Source: Xanthomonas sp. DAR 80977
GTDB lineage: Bacteria; Pseudomonadota; Gammaproteobacteria; Xanthomonadales; Xanthomonadaceae
Direction: 5' to 3'
Length of the DNA stretch: 64,000 bases
Assembly (NCBI RefSeq): GCF_041240605.1
Contig: NZ_CP162487.1
Coordinates: 62,001-126,000, forward strand
A program made the translations under genes and the position numbers. Under the pieces are notes generated by a model. The model was not told the origin of the DNA. It saw nothing but the letters and a program-made list of their open reading frames with translations, and did no database searches. Below, piece after piece: positions 21,609-33,413 of the stretch. Numbering within the stretch: position 1 is the stretch's first letter; the number at the start of each line of letters is the position of its first letter.

Positions 21609-23273
21609 TCAGAACGTCCCTCGCTGCACGAACGGCACCTGCTGGTAGAGGCGGCGTTCGCCGCCGCGCGGGTCGTGCGCCAGGCGGCTGTCGGCGTCGA
21701 ACAGCATGGTCTCGCGCCGGGCCAGCGAATACGGTTCCCAGCGCGGCAGTCCGGCATGGTTGGGATCGCCGTGGCGGGCGAAGGCGAGCAGCGCCTGGCT
21801 CATCGCATCGGCCATGCGCTGCGCGTCGGCGCCGTCGCCGGTGCGCGAACCGGGCTGGCGAATGTTGTCGAACACCAGCGGGATGTCGAGGGTGTGGAAC
21901 GCGCCGAACTTGCCGCCGTCCAGCGGCGAGCCCCAATCGAGTTGATAGGCCCAGGTCGGCGCGCCCTGCCGCGCGCGCGCCTCGGCTTCCTCGATCGCGC
22001 CGCGCCACGAGCGCCCGGCGGTGGTCGCGGCGAAGAACACCTCGCTCGGCGTGTAGTGCGGATACAGCCGCCGGTACTCGGCGATCACCACCTGCGGCAG
22101 CAGGTCCACGAATTGCTCCTGCTCCAGTCTGGCCGGCAGCGTGTCCCAGCTCAGCGCGAAGTTGGCCGGGTCGTTGCCGAGGAAGGCGCGGGTCTCGTCG
22201 TGGGTGTTGCCGATCACCATCGGGATCTGCGCCGACTGCGCCGGCGCGTCCGGCCAGAACGGATGCCGGTGCAGCACCTGCGCGTCCAGCACCGGCCCTA
22301 GGTACAGCCCGGTGTTCTCCACCCGCGACGGATCGCGGGTGCGCGTGGCCTCGAGCAGGCGCTGCAGCGGCAGGGTGCGCAGCGCTGCCAGTTGCGTGGC
22401 ATCGAGCTGCAAGGCCTGCAGCAGCAATTGCGCGCGCTGGGTGGCCGCGCGCGGGCCGGCGGCGGTGACCTGCTGGCCGCTCATGGTCCAGGCGCGGTGG
22501 AACAGGCCTTGCGCGGCCGGCATCGCCATCAGCGTGGCGATCTTGGCGCCGCCGCCGGACTGGCCGAACACGGTGACGTTGCCGGCATCGCCGCCGAACT
22601 CGGCCGCATGCGCGCGCACCCAGTGCAGCGCCTGCACCAGGTCGAGCTGGCCGACGTTGCCGGACGCGGCGAACGTGGCGCCGCCGAGCTGCGCCAGGTA
22701 CAGGTAGCCGAAGGCGTTGAGGCGGTGGTTGACGCTGACCACCACCGCGTCGCCGCGCCGGCACAGGCGCACGCCGTCGTACAGCGGGTCGCTGCCGGAG
22801 CCGTTGTTGTAGGCGCCGCCGTGGATGTAGAACAGGATCGGCCGCTTCGCGCCGTCGCGCAGGGCGGGCGTCCACACATTGAGGAACAGGCAGTCCTCGC
22901 TGACCGGGTCGAGCTTGAGTTGCGGCGCGGAGGCGGCGTAGCCGCTGCAATCGCGCACGCCGCGCCAGGGTTGCTCCGGCAGCGCCGGCTGGAAGCGGCG
23001 CGGCGCGGTGTCGGCGCCGTAGGGAATGCCCTTGAACACCTGCACGCCCTGGTCGCGATAGCCGCGGATGCGCCCGCTGCGGGTGCGCGCCAGCGGCGCG
23101 TCCGGATCGGCGGGCGCGGGCGCGGTGCCGGCGCTGCCGCCAGGCAAGGCGCCGCTCAACGCCAGCGCACCGAGCGCGCTGCCGTGCAGGAAGCGGCGCC
23201 GGCCGTGGTCGTCGGGTGCCGCGGATGCAGCGGCGGCAGGGCCGGCAGGCGGGAGGGTGGCGGGCGTGGTCAT
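21609..23273 (-). CDS. Exported carboxylesterase family B protein
   Basis: A 554-residue alpha/beta hydrolase. The start at 23273 is used; residues 25-45 form a twin-arginine leader (GRRRFLHGSALGALALSGAL). Type-B carboxylesterase motifs: FKGIPYG, EDCLFLNVWTP, HGGAYNNGS oxyanion loop (151-153) and FGQSGGG (236-242) with Ser239 as nucleophile; most relatives have GESAGG, so two positions differ. FHTLDIPLVFDN near the C terminus supplies the His. It points away from the uronate operon and is followed downstream by the 21050 gene tail to tail. It probably removes an ester group from plant cell-wall material. Confidence 0.85.
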   Translation of the reverse strand: MTTPATLPPAGPAAAASAAPDDHGRRRFLHGSALGALALSGALPGGSAGTAPAPADPDAPLARTRSGRIRGYRDQGVQVFKGIPYGADTAPRRFQPALPEQPWRGVRDCSGYAASAPQLKLDPVSEDCLFLNVWTPALRDGAKRPILFYIHGGAYNNGSGSDPLYDGVRLCRRGDAVVVSVNHRLNAFGYLYLAQLGGATFAASGNVGQLDLVQALHWVRAHAAEFGGDAGNVTVFGQSGGGAKIATLMAMPAAQGLFHRAWTMSGQQVTAAGPRAATQRAQLLLQALQLDATQLAALRTLPLQRLLEATRTRDPSRVENTGLYLGPVLDAQVLHRHPFWPDAPAQSAQIPMVIGNTHDETRAFLGNDPANFALSWDTLPARLEQEQFVDLLPQVVIAEYRRLYPHYTPSEVFFAATTAGRSWRGAIEEAEARARQGAPTWAYQLDWGSPLDGGKFGAFHTLDIPLVFDNIRQPGSRTGDGADAQRMADAMSQALLAFARHGDPNHAGLPRWEPYSLARRETMLFDADSRLAHDPRGGERRLYQQVPFVQRGTF

Positions 23274-23456
23274 GCGTAACGGGATCCGTGGGCAAGCGCC
23301 GCCGGCCACGGGCGAAGGCCCGGGCCGGTAGCGGAAAGGGTCGGCTGGGTGCAGCGCGGCAAGCCCGTAGCGAGCGCCGCGCGGGGCGCCCGGATGTGGG
23401 CGGTGTTCGGGCGCCAGGTCATGGCGGTGTGCTGCACGGCATCGCGGCGGTGCCTG

Positions 23457-24635
23457 CTACTGCTTCGGCGCGTTGGGCGGAATCGGCGCCAGCGCGTCCG
23501 CACCGCCCTGCACGCTGCGCATCCACGCCAGCGCCAGCGTCGGCCACGCCGCCAGCGGCAGGCCGGCGATGCCGCGGGTGCCGAAGCCATGGCCGCCGTG
23601 CGCGAACAGGTGCAGTTCCGCCGGCACCCCGGCCTGGCGCAGCGCCTGGTAGAACAGCAGGCTGTTCTCCTCCGGCACCACCCGGTCGTCCTGCGCGTGC
23701 ACCAGGAAGGTCGGCGGCATCGCCGGGATCACGCGGTTCTGCAGCGAGTAGGCGGCCATCGTGGCGGCATCGGGGTGGCGGCCGAGCAGCCGCAGGCGCG
23801 AACCGGTATGCGCCGCGGTGCCGCTGCCCATGTCGATGACCGGGTACAGCAGCAGCAGGAAGTCCGGCCGTGCGCTGAGCCGGTCGATCGCATCGCGTGG
23901 CGGGTAGACGCGTTCGTCGTAGCGGGTGCCGAGGCTGGCGGCGACATGGCCGCCGGCGGAGAAGCCGATCGTGCCGACCCGGTGCGGGTCCACGCCGTAG
24001 TCGGCGGCGCGCGCGCGGATCAGGCGCAGCGCGCGCTGCGCATCGGCGAGCGGCAGATCGCGCTGCGCCGCCGCGTCAGCGCCCGCCGCTTCCGCATCGG
24101 GCAGCCGATAGCGCAGCACGAACAGGGTGATGCCGGCCTGTTCGGCGAAGATCGGCAGCAAGGCGGTGCCTTCCTTGTCCAGCACGATGCGCGCGTAGCC
24201 ACCGCCGGGCGCGACCAGCAGCGCGCTGCCGTTCGGCGTCTTCGGCCGGTACACCACCAGATAGGGCTGGTAGCGGCCGCTGAGGGCGCGGTCGGGCAAC
24301 GCCGGATCGTCGCTGCGCTCGACGATGCGCGCCTGCTCGGGGCCGGGCGCGGAACCCGGCGCCGGCCCCGGCCACAGCGGGATGCGCGCCGCCTGCTCGG
24401 CGGCGGTTTCGCCGCTCGGGTGCTCGGCGGCGAGCGCGGGGCCGCCGAGCGCCAGCGCCAGCAAAGCGCCCAGCGCACCGAGCCGGCGACGGCGCCAGGC
24501 CAGCGCCAGTGCGCCGGCCGCATGCCCCAGGATCGGGCGCGAGGCCCGGCGCTGCCGGCCGTCGTCGTCGATGCAGTCGTCGGCCGCATCCGCATGCGCC
24601 ACGCCGGCGCGTCCCGTTGTCGTCGTGTTCCGCAT
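23457..24635 (-). CDS. Exported alpha/beta hydrolase (acetyl esterase, BD-FAE/AXE-like)
   Basis: A 392-residue protein; GGGAGGG lies 8 nt before the start. A long basic N region precedes a signal segment (RLGALGALLALALGGPALAA, about 51-70). Catalytic features: PGGGY oxyanion loop (143-147), GFSAGGH (224-230, nucleophile Ser226), AQDD (D316 or D317) and HGGHGFG (His349). This is the pattern of hemicellulose and pectin acetyl esterases. It is divergent from the uronate operon, so the operator at 24789 lies upstream of both. It is likely to deacetylate plant polysaccharide fragments in the periplasm. Confidence 0.8.
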   Translation of the reverse strand: MRNTTTTGRAGVAHADAADDCIDDDGRQRRASRPILGHAAGALALAWRRRRLGALGALLALALGGPALAAEHPSGETAAEQAARIPLWPGPAPGSAPGPEQARIVERSDDPALPDRALSGRYQPYLVVYRPKTPNGSALLVAPGGGYARIVLDKEGTALLPIFAEQAGITLFVLRYRLPDAEAAGADAAAQRDLPLADAQRALRLIRARAADYGVDPHRVGTIGFSAGGHVAASLGTRYDERVYPPRDAIDRLSARPDFLLLLYPVIDMGSGTAAHTGSRLRLLGRHPDAATMAAYSLQNRVIPAMPPTFLVHAQDDRVVPEENSLLFYQALRQAGVPAELHLFAHGGHGFGTRGIAGLPLAAWPTLALAWMRSVQGGADALAPIPPNAPKQ

Positions 24636-24783
24636 CCGTCGCCCTCCCAGGTCAAGGATGTGCAGCTAATCCGCTCGCGCGGCGCCGCGCAAGCGACGGG
24701 TCCTGCAGAAGGGATCAGGTCGCAGCGCTGCAGCGAATCCCCACTCCCTAATGCCCAATCCCGGCTTTTTGCCGCACCGCACA

Positions 24784-24812
24784 TTGCCAATGACACCGGT
24801 TTACCATATACA
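24784..24812 (+). promoter_or_regulatory. Promoter and LacI-type operator of the uronate operon
   Basis: TTGCCA (24784-24789), 17 bp, TATACA (24807-24812). The operator-like AATGACACCGGTTTACCA fills the spacer at 24789-24806. An identical 18-mer lies at 31571 before kduI. A regulator bound here would block the promoter. It sits between divergent genes, so it may serve both. Confidence 0.6.
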
Positions 24813-24881
24813 ACTGCGCAACGCGCTGTCGATGAGCGGCGCAGCAATTTTCCGATCCCCCACCTTCTTGCGGAGATGCCC

Positions 24882-25700
24882 TTGAGCACTCATTCCGGTC
24901 CTTCGGACACGCCACCGCCCGCGCTGGCCGACATCGCGGCCCGCTTCGTGCAGGCCCGCCAGCAGGGCCGTTCGCTGCCCGATTTCCCCGGCACCATCCC
25001 CGACGACCTGGAAACCGCCTACCGCGTGCAGGACCTGGCGATCGCGCAGTGGCCGGACCGGGTGATCGGCTGGAAGGTCGGCTACATCGCCGCCGAGCGC
25101 CGCGACCATTCCGGCGACGAGCGCCTGCTCGGCCCGATCTTCGCCCGCAACCTCTGGAATGCCACCGGTGGAACAACGGACATCCCGGTGTTCGCCGGCG
25201 GCTTCGGCGCGGTCGAGGCCGAGTACGTGATGCGGCTGGACGCGGACGTGCCGGCCGACCAGCTGCACTGGACCGCCGAGCAGGCCGCGCAGGTGCCGTC
25301 CACGCTGTTCATCGGCGTGGAAGTGGCCAGCAGTCCGCTGGCCACGATCAACCAGCTGGGTCCGCGCGTGGTGATCTCCGACTTCGGCAACAACAACGGC
25401 CTGATCCTGGGGCCGCAGGTCGCCGACTGGACCACGCTGGACGAATCCGCGCTGCTGGCGGAAACCTTGATCGAGGGCCAACGCGTCGGCAGCGGCGGTG
25501 CCACCCTGTTGCCGGGGGGGCTGCGCACCGCGTTCGCGTTCGCGCTGGCGCGCTCGGCGCGGCGCGGCCGGCCGCTCAGGCGCGGCGACCTGATCGCCAC
25601 CGGCAATGCCACCGGCATCCACGACATCGCCATCGGCCAGCACGCGACGATCCGTTTCGACGGCTATGGCGAACTTCATTGCAGGGCGGTCGCGGCCTGA
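24882..25700 (+). CDS. FAH-family hydratase (2-keto-4-pentenoate hydratase-like)
   Basis: About 272 residues. GGAG (24872-24875) directly abuts an ATG at 24876 but lies 6 nt before TTG 24882, so TTG is the likelier start. The protein follows the MhpD/fumarylacetoacetase C-terminal fold: AYRVQDLAIAQWPDRVIGWKVGY, LLGPIF, EAEYVMRL (metal-binding Glu pair), IGVEVASS, ISDFGNNNGLILG, and LRRGDLIATGNATG. The enzymes hydrate or cleave 2-keto acids with Mg2+. In this operon it most likely handles a keto-deoxy sugar acid. It is the first gene of the operon controlled from 24784. Confidence 0.8.
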   Translation: MSTHSGPSDTPPPALADIAARFVQARQQGRSLPDFPGTIPDDLETAYRVQDLAIAQWPDRVIGWKVGYIAAERRDHSGDERLLGPIFARNLWNATGGTTDIPVFAGGFGAVEAEYVMRLDADVPADQLHWTAEQAAQVPSTLFIGVEVASSPLATINQLGPRVVISDFGNNNGLILGPQVADWTTLDESALLAETLIEGQRVGSGGATLLPGGLRTAFAFALARSARRGRPLRRGDLIATGNATGIHDIAIGQHATIRFDGYGELHCRAVAA

Positions 25701-25736
25701 GCCGCGGCACGCCGACGACGCGCGGGAGGGCGCAGC

Positions 25737-26729
25737 ATGATCACTCGTAGAGGTTTCCTGGGAGCAGGCCTGGCCGCGGCCGCGGCGGCGCCGCTGGGCA
25801 CGCTGGCGCAGGCCGGCGGCGGCGGCCGGCTGCTCACCGCCACCGACGTGCACGTGGCCGACTATCCCACCGTGGAGGCGGTGCGCTGGTTCGGGCAGAC
25901 CCTGGAGCGGCAGACCGGCGGGCGGCTGAAGCTGCGCCAGTACCACTCCGGCCAGCTCGGCCGCGAAGCCGAGGCGATCGACATGGCCCGCTTCGGCGCC
26001 ATCGACATCACCCGGGTCTATTCCGGCGCGCTCAACAACACCTTCCCGCTGACCCAGGCGCTGTGCCTGCCGTACGTGTTCGATTCGGTGCCGCACCTGC
26101 GCCGCGCGATCGACGGCCATGTCGGCGACAGCATCCTGGCCAGTTTCGAGCAGCGCGACCTGGTCGGCCTGGCCATCTACGATTCCGGCGCGCGCTGCTT
26201 CTACAACACCAAGCATCCGCTGCAGCGGCCCGAAGACCTGCACGGCCTGAAATTGCGCGTGGCCTCGTCGGACATCTTCCTCAAGCTGATGCGCATGCTC
26301 GGCGCCAATCCGACGCCGATGTCGCTGGGCGAGACCTTCTCGGCGATGGAGACGCACATGATCGACGGCGCCGAGAACAACATGCGCAGCTTCCAGTCCA
26401 GCCGCCATTTCGAGGCGGCGCGCTACTGGTCGCAGAGCGAGCATTCCTACGCGCCGGACGTGCTGGTGATGTCGCGCAACAGCTTCCAGGCGCTGTCGCC
26501 CGGCGACCGCGCGCTGGTGGTGGAGACCGCGCGGCAATCGGTGGCGGTGATGCGCCGACTGTGGGACGCGTCCGAGACGCAGGCGCGCCAGGAAGTGATC
26601 GATTACGGCGTGGAGGTCAACGAGGTCGACATGCCCGCCTTCCGCAAGGCCGCCGCACCGCTGCTGGCCGAATACCGGCGGCAGCCGGAGATCGAAGCCC
26701 TGTACCGCCGCATCCGCGATTTCGCCTGA
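25737..26729 (+). CDS. dctP: TRAP transporter solute-binding protein, DctP type
   Basis: A 330-residue periplasmic protein. GGGAGGG precedes ATG 25737. A twin-arginine leader (TRRGFLGAGLAAAAAAPLG) is followed by the DctP fold: DYPTVEAVRWFGQTLERQTGGRLKLRQYHSGQLG, GAIDITRVYSG, the conserved LKLRVASSDIFLKLMRMLGANPTPM with the carboxylate-binding Arg, and GAENNMRSFQS. It would bind an acidic sugar (uronate or oligogalacturonide remnant) for the DctQM permease encoded next. Confidence 0.9.
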   Translation: MITRRGFLGAGLAAAAAAPLGTLAQAGGGGRLLTATDVHVADYPTVEAVRWFGQTLERQTGGRLKLRQYHSGQLGREAEAIDMARFGAIDITRVYSGALNNTFPLTQALCLPYVFDSVPHLRRAIDGHVGDSILASFEQRDLVGLAIYDSGARCFYNTKHPLQRPEDLHGLKLRVASSDIFLKLMRMLGANPTPMSLGETFSAMETHMIDGAENNMRSFQSSRHFEAARYWSQSEHSYAPDVLVMSRNSFQALSPGDRALVVETARQSVAVMRRLWDASETQARQEVIDYGVEVNEVDMPAFRKAAAPLLAEYRRQPEIEALYRRIRDFA

Positions 26730-26733
26730 GGCC

Positions 26734-27258
26734 ATGCCGATGACCGACCCCGCCATTGCCGTCCCGGTGGCGCCGCTGCAGCGGCTGCTGGACCGGATTT
26801 CCAACCTCGCCATCGGCGTCGCCGCCGCCGCCCTGCTCGGGCTGGTGGTGGTGCAGGGCTGGCAGGTGTTCACCCGCTACGTGCTCAACGATTCGCCGAG
26901 CTGGACCGAGCCGGTGACGCTGCTGCTGCTGAGCACCGCGATGAGCATGGCCGCCGCCGCCGGCGTGCATACCCGGCGCCACTTCGGCTTCTTCCTGCTG
27001 GCCGAGAAGATGCACGCCCACGTGCGCCGCGCGATCGACCTGATCCGCCCGCTGATGATCGTCGCCATCGGCCTGGTCATCGCCTGGTGGGGCGGCGTGC
27101 TGCTGCTGGACGGGCTGGACATCAAGATGGCCGGCGCCGCGCTGCCGCAGAGCATCAACTACCTGCCGTTGTCGATCGGCGGCGCGCTGATGAGCGTGTT
27201 CGCGCTGTACCAGGCGTGGCAGGTGCTGCGCCCGGCCACCGCTGAAGGAGTGAACTGA
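26734..27258 (+). CDS. dctQ: TRAP transporter small permease, DctQ type
   Basis: A 174-residue protein with four membrane helices (NLAIGVAAAALLGLVVVQGWQVFTRYV, TLLLLSTAMSMAAAAGVHT, RPLMIVAIGLVIAWWGGVLLL, LSIGGALMSVFALYQAWQV) and the typical VFTRYVLNDSPSWTEP loop. It begins 4 bp after dctP and ends 3 bp before dctM. A second ATG two codons in (26740) could also be used. Confidence 0.9.
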   Translation: MPMTDPAIAVPVAPLQRLLDRISNLAIGVAAAALLGLVVVQGWQVFTRYVLNDSPSWTEPVTLLLLSTAMSMAAAAGVHTRRHFGFFLLAEKMHAHVRRAIDLIRPLMIVAIGLVIAWWGGVLLLDGLDIKMAGAALPQSINYLPLSIGGALMSVFALYQAWQVLRPATAEGVN

Positions 27259-27261
27259 TCC

Positions 27262-28545
27262 ATGGCCATTGCAATCCTGCTCGGGCTGTTCGTGCTGCTG
27301 CTGCTGATCGGCGTGCCGGTGGCCTATGCGCTGGGCGCCGCGGCGCTGGCGACCATCTTCTACCTGGACCTGCCGGCGATCGTGCTGGTGCAGCAGATCT
27401 CCGCCGGTAGCGGCTCGGCGTCGCTGATCGCCATTCCGTTGTTCATCTTCGCCGGCGAACTGATGCTGCGCGGCGGCATCTCCGAACGCCTGATCGCGCT
27501 GGCGTCCTCGCTGGTGGGGCGCATGCGCGGCGGCCTGGGCCAGGTCAGCGTGCTGTCCTCGCTGTTCTTCGGCGGCGTGTCCGGCTCGGCCATCGCCGAC
27601 GTGTCGGCGGTCGGCGGCACGATGATCCCGCAGATGATCAAGCGCGGCTACGACCGCGACTACGCGGTCAACGTGAGCATGACCGCGGCGCTGGTGGCGC
27701 TGCTGGTGCCGCCCTCGCACAACCTGATCCTGTTCTCGGCCGCGGCCGGCGGCGGCCTGTCGATCGCCGACCTGTTCGCGGCCGGCATCTTCCCGGCGCT
27801 GCTGATGACCGTGGCGATGATGATCACCGGCTATGCGGTGGCGCGCCATCGCGGCTACGGCACCGAGCCGTTCCCGGGCTGGCGCGCGGTGGCGCTGCGC
27901 CTGATCGGCGCGCTGCCCGGGCTGGGCCTGGTCGCGTTGATCTTCGTCGGCATCCGCGCCGGCATCTTCACCGCGGTGGAGAGCGCCGCGATCGCGGTGG
28001 TGTACGCGCTGATCGTCACCGCGGTGCTGTACCGGCAGCTGCGCTGGGCCGAGTTCTTCGCCGCGGTCACGCACGCATCGCGCACCACCGGCGTGATCCT
28101 GTTCGTGATCGCCACCGCGGCGGTGTTCGGCTGGCTGCTGGCCTACCTGCAGGTGCCGGCGGCGGCGGTGAAGTTCCTGCAGTCGATCGCCGACAGCAAG
28201 AACACCGTGCTGCTGATGATCGTGGTGATGCTGCTGCTGCTGGGCATGTTCATGGACCTGGCGCCGAAGATCCTGATCTGCACGCCGATCTTCCTGCCGG
28301 TGGTGAAGGCCTACGGCATCGACCCGATCCATTTCGGCCTGGTGATGGTGCTGGCCGGCGGTATCGGCCTGATCACCCCGCCGATCGGCTCGGTGCTGTT
28401 CATCGGCACCTCGATCGGCCAGATCACCATCGCCCAGAGCATGCGCACGATCTGGCCGTTCTGGCTGGCGGCGCTGTGCGTGCTGCTGATCGTGGCGTTC
28501 TTCCCGGAGCTGTCGCTGTGGCTGCCGCGCGCACTGCGCGCCTGA
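27262..28545 (+). CDS. dctM: TRAP transporter large permease, DctM type
   Basis: A 427-residue protein with about twelve helices and the DctM signatures: GVPVAYALG near the start, LLVPPSHNLI with the Ser/His loop, GGGLSIADLFAAGIFPALLM, and LAGGIGLITPPIGSVLF. GAAGGAG stands upstream. It completes a single TRAP system with dctP and dctQ; the transport is driven by a sodium or proton gradient. Confidence 0.92.
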   Translation: MAIAILLGLFVLLLLIGVPVAYALGAAALATIFYLDLPAIVLVQQISAGSGSASLIAIPLFIFAGELMLRGGISERLIALASSLVGRMRGGLGQVSVLSSLFFGGVSGSAIADVSAVGGTMIPQMIKRGYDRDYAVNVSMTAALVALLVPPSHNLILFSAAAGGGLSIADLFAAGIFPALLMTVAMMITGYAVARHRGYGTEPFPGWRAVALRLIGALPGLGLVALIFVGIRAGIFTAVESAAIAVVYALIVTAVLYRQLRWAEFFAAVTHASRTTGVILFVIATAAVFGWLLAYLQVPAAAVKFLQSIADSKNTVLLMIVVMLLLLGMFMDLAPKILICTPIFLPVVKAYGIDPIHFGLVMVLAGGIGLITPPIGSVLFIGTSIGQITIAQSMRTIWPFWLAALCVLLIVAFFPELSLWLPRALRA

Positions 28546-28594
28546 TGCGCCGCGCCGCATGCCGCCGCTGCGGCACGAACAAGGAGTGCACCGC

Positions 28595-30178
28595 ATGACC
28601 TCGCATACCGTCTCCTCCCGTCTGCGCTGGCTGCTGCTGGCCGGCCTGCTCGCCGCCAGCACGCTGGCCGCGGCGGCCGACTGGAAGCGCGGCATCGAGC
28701 ACCAGCGCATCGCCGACCAGGGCGACGGCCGCTTCCTCAATCCGGTACTGGCCGGCGACCACCCCGATCCCTCGGTGCTCAAGGACGGCGACGACTACTA
28801 CCTCACCCTGTCCTCGTTCGATGCCTACCCCGGCCTGCCGATCTGGCACTCGCGCGACTTGGTCAACTGGCAGCCGCTGGGCCACGCCATCCGCGAGAAC
28901 GTCGGCGCGATCTGGGCGCCGGACCTGGTCAAGCACGGCACGCGCTACTACATCTATTTCCCGGCGCGGCGCGGCGAGCAGGGCCAGCGCAGCAACTTCG
29001 TGGTCTGGGCGGATAACATCAAAGGCCCATGGAGCGCGCCGATCGACATCGGCCTGGGCAAGTACATCGACCCCGGCCACGCGGTGGGCGAGGACGGCAA
29101 GCGCTACCTGTTCCTGAGCGGCGGCGACTACGTGCAGCTGTCCGACGACGGGCTGCAGGTGATCGGCACGCCCAAACACGTCTACGACGGCTGGACATAC
29201 CCGGAAAGCTGGGACGTGGAGGCCTATGCGCAGGAAGGGCCGAAGATCACCCGCCACAACGGCTGGTACTACATGACCACGGCAGTGGGCGGCACCGCCG
29301 GCCCGCCCACCGGGCACATGGTGATCACCGCGCGCTCGCGCTCGATCCACGGGCCGTGGCGCAACGCGCCGAACAATCCGATCACCCGCACCCGAAGCGC
29401 GGCCGAACCCTGGTGGTCGCGCGGCCATGCCACCCTGGTGGAAGGCACCGACGGGCGCTGGTGGATGCTCTACCACGGCTACGAGAACGGCTACTGGACG
29501 CTGGGCCGGCAGGCGCTGCTGGATCCGATCGAATGGACCGCCGACGGCTGGTTCGTGGCCAAGGGCGGCGACCTCGGCACGCCGTTGAAGAAACCCAGCG
29601 GGCAGGCGCTGCCGCACGGCCTGGCGCTGTCGGACGATTTCCGCGGCGGCCGGCTCGGCCCGCAGTGGGCGTTCTTCAACCCGGGCCGCGACGAAGATCG
29701 GCGCCTGTCCTTCGGCGACGGCACGCTCAGCGTGCAGGGCAAGGGCCGCGCGCCGCGCGACAGTTCGCCGCTGACCGTGATCGCCACCGACCGGGCCTAC
29801 GAGTTCGAGGTGGAGATGGAGATCGAACCCGGCGCGCAGGGCGGCGCGTTGCTGTTCTACAGCGAGCGCCTGTACGCCGGGGTGGGCAGCAACGGCGACG
29901 CCTTGGTCATGCACCGCTATGGCGAGGAGCGCCCGGCGCAGCTGGCGCCCAGCGCCACCGGCGGCCGGCTGTGGCTGCGGGTGCGCAACGACCGCCACAT
30001 CGTCACCATCCACAGCAGCCGCGACGGCAGCACCTGGACCAAGTACCCGGTGCAGATGGAAGTGTCCGGCTACCACCACAACGTCGCCGGCAAGTTCCTG
30101 GCGCTGAAGCCGGCGCTGTACGCCGCCGGAAATGGAAAGGTGCATTTCCGCCAATTCCGCTACCGCGCGCTGGAGTGA
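28595..30178 (+). CDS. Exported glycoside hydrolase family 43 protein
   Basis: A 527-residue protein with AAGGAG upstream of ATG 28595 and a signal peptide (RLRWLLLAGLLAASTLAAAA). The five-bladed propeller has the GH43 acids: HPDPS (56-60, base Asp58), KYIDPG (modulator Asp159) and QEGPKI (acid Glu214). Residues about 345-525 form a second beta-sandwich with SDDFRGG at the start and HHNVAGKFLALKPALY near the end, as in two-domain xylosidase/arabinofuranosidase members. It likely releases arabinose, xylose or galactose side chains from pectin or xylan. It stands between the transporter and the regulator genes. Confidence 0.87.
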   Translation: MTSHTVSSRLRWLLLAGLLAASTLAAAADWKRGIEHQRIADQGDGRFLNPVLAGDHPDPSVLKDGDDYYLTLSSFDAYPGLPIWHSRDLVNWQPLGHAIRENVGAIWAPDLVKHGTRYYIYFPARRGEQGQRSNFVVWADNIKGPWSAPIDIGLGKYIDPGHAVGEDGKRYLFLSGGDYVQLSDDGLQVIGTPKHVYDGWTYPESWDVEAYAQEGPKITRHNGWYYMTTAVGGTAGPPTGHMVITARSRSIHGPWRNAPNNPITRTRSAAEPWWSRGHATLVEGTDGRWWMLYHGYENGYWTLGRQALLDPIEWTADGWFVAKGGDLGTPLKKPSGQALPHGLALSDDFRGGRLGPQWAFFNPGRDEDRRLSFGDGTLSVQGKGRAPRDSSPLTVIATDRAYEFEVEMEIEPGAQGGALLFYSERLYAGVGSNGDALVMHRYGEERPAQLAPSATGGRLWLRVRNDRHIVTIHSSRDGSTWTKYPVQMEVSGYHHNVAGKFLALKPALYAAGNGKVHFRQFRYRALE

Positions 30179-30180
30179 AC

Positions 30181-32503
<2,323 letters not shown>

Positions 32504-32567
32504 GCCGCCGCGCGCGCCATGCGCGCCGCCCCCCACCGTATCCGCAGCATCCTAGGGAGCACCCGCA

Positions 32568-33323
32568 ATGACGAACCCGTTCAGTCTCGAAGGCAAGGTC
32601 GCACTGGTCACCGGCGCCAATACCGGCCTGGGCCAGGGCATCGCCCTGGCGCTGGCGCAGGCCGGCGCCGACATCGCCGCCGCCGGCATCCAGGCGCCGA
32701 CCGAGACCGAAGAAAAGGTCAAGGCGCTGGGCCGCCGCTTCGTCGCCATCGAGGCCAACCTGATCAGCATCGAGCCGGTGCAGCGCGTGCTCGACGAGAC
32801 CCTGGCCGGGCTCGGCCGCCTCGACATCCTGGTCAACAACGCCGGGCTGATCCGCCGCGCCGATGCGGTGGACTTCAGCGAGCAGGACTGGGACGACGTG
32901 ATGAACGTCAACATCAAGTCCGCGTTCTTCATGTCGCAGGCCGCCGGCCGCCACTTCATCGCGCAGGGCAGCGGCAAGATCATCAACATCGCCTCGATGC
33001 TGTCGTTCCAGGGCGGCATCCGCGTGCCCTCCTACACCGCCAGCAAGTCCGGCATCGCCGGCATCACCCGCCTGCTGGCCAACGAGTGGGGCGCCAAGGG
33101 CCTGAACATCAACGCCATCGCGCCCGGCTACATGGCCACCGACAACACTGCGCAGCTGCGTGCCGACGCGGCGCGCAACCAGTCGATCCTGGAACGCATC
33201 CCGGCCGGGCGCTGGGGCGTGCCGGAAGACCTGGGCGGCACCGCGGTGTTCCTGGCCAGCAGCGCCTCGGACTACGTCAACGGCACCATCATCCCGGTCG
33301 ACGGCGGCTGGCTGGCGCGCTGA
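32568..33323 (+). CDS. kduD: 2-deoxy-D-gluconate 3-dehydrogenase / 2-keto-3-deoxygluconate oxidoreductase
   Basis: A 251-residue short-chain dehydrogenase. The NAD(P)-binding TGANTGLG is at 15-22, the NNAG loop at 90-93, and the catalytic S143, Y156 and K160 are all present. It reduces the KduI product to 2-keto-3-deoxygluconate. Its length and partner match KduD rather than other SDRs. AGGGAGCA is the ribosome binding site. A composite dispersed repeat follows the stop (33352-33413). Confidence 0.93.
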   Translation: MTNPFSLEGKVALVTGANTGLGQGIALALAQAGADIAAAGIQAPTETEEKVKALGRRFVAIEANLISIEPVQRVLDETLAGLGRLDILVNNAGLIRRADAVDFSEQDWDDVMNVNIKSAFFMSQAAGRHFIAQGSGKIINIASMLSFQGGIRVPSYTASKSGIAGITRLLANEWGAKGLNINAIAPGYMATDNTAQLRADAARNQSILERIPAGRWGVPEDLGGTAVFLASSASDYVNGTIIPVDGGWLAR

Positions 33324-33351
33324 CACCGCACGTGTTGGCTGCAGAAGCGGC

Positions 33352-33413
33352 ACTTTTCCCATCGGGACCATGGCCCCCTTTGCGGGGGAAGGTGCCCGCA
33401 GGGCGGATGAGGG
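33352..33413 (+). repeat. Composite dispersed repeat A
   Basis: TTTTCCCATCGGGACCATGG, then CCCCCTTTGCGGGGGAAGGT and GCCCGCAGGGCGGATGAGGG. Nearly identical to 62761-62822 and partly to 41374-41418. It contains two hairpins (CCCCC/GGGGG and GCCC/GGGC). Confidence 0.6.
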
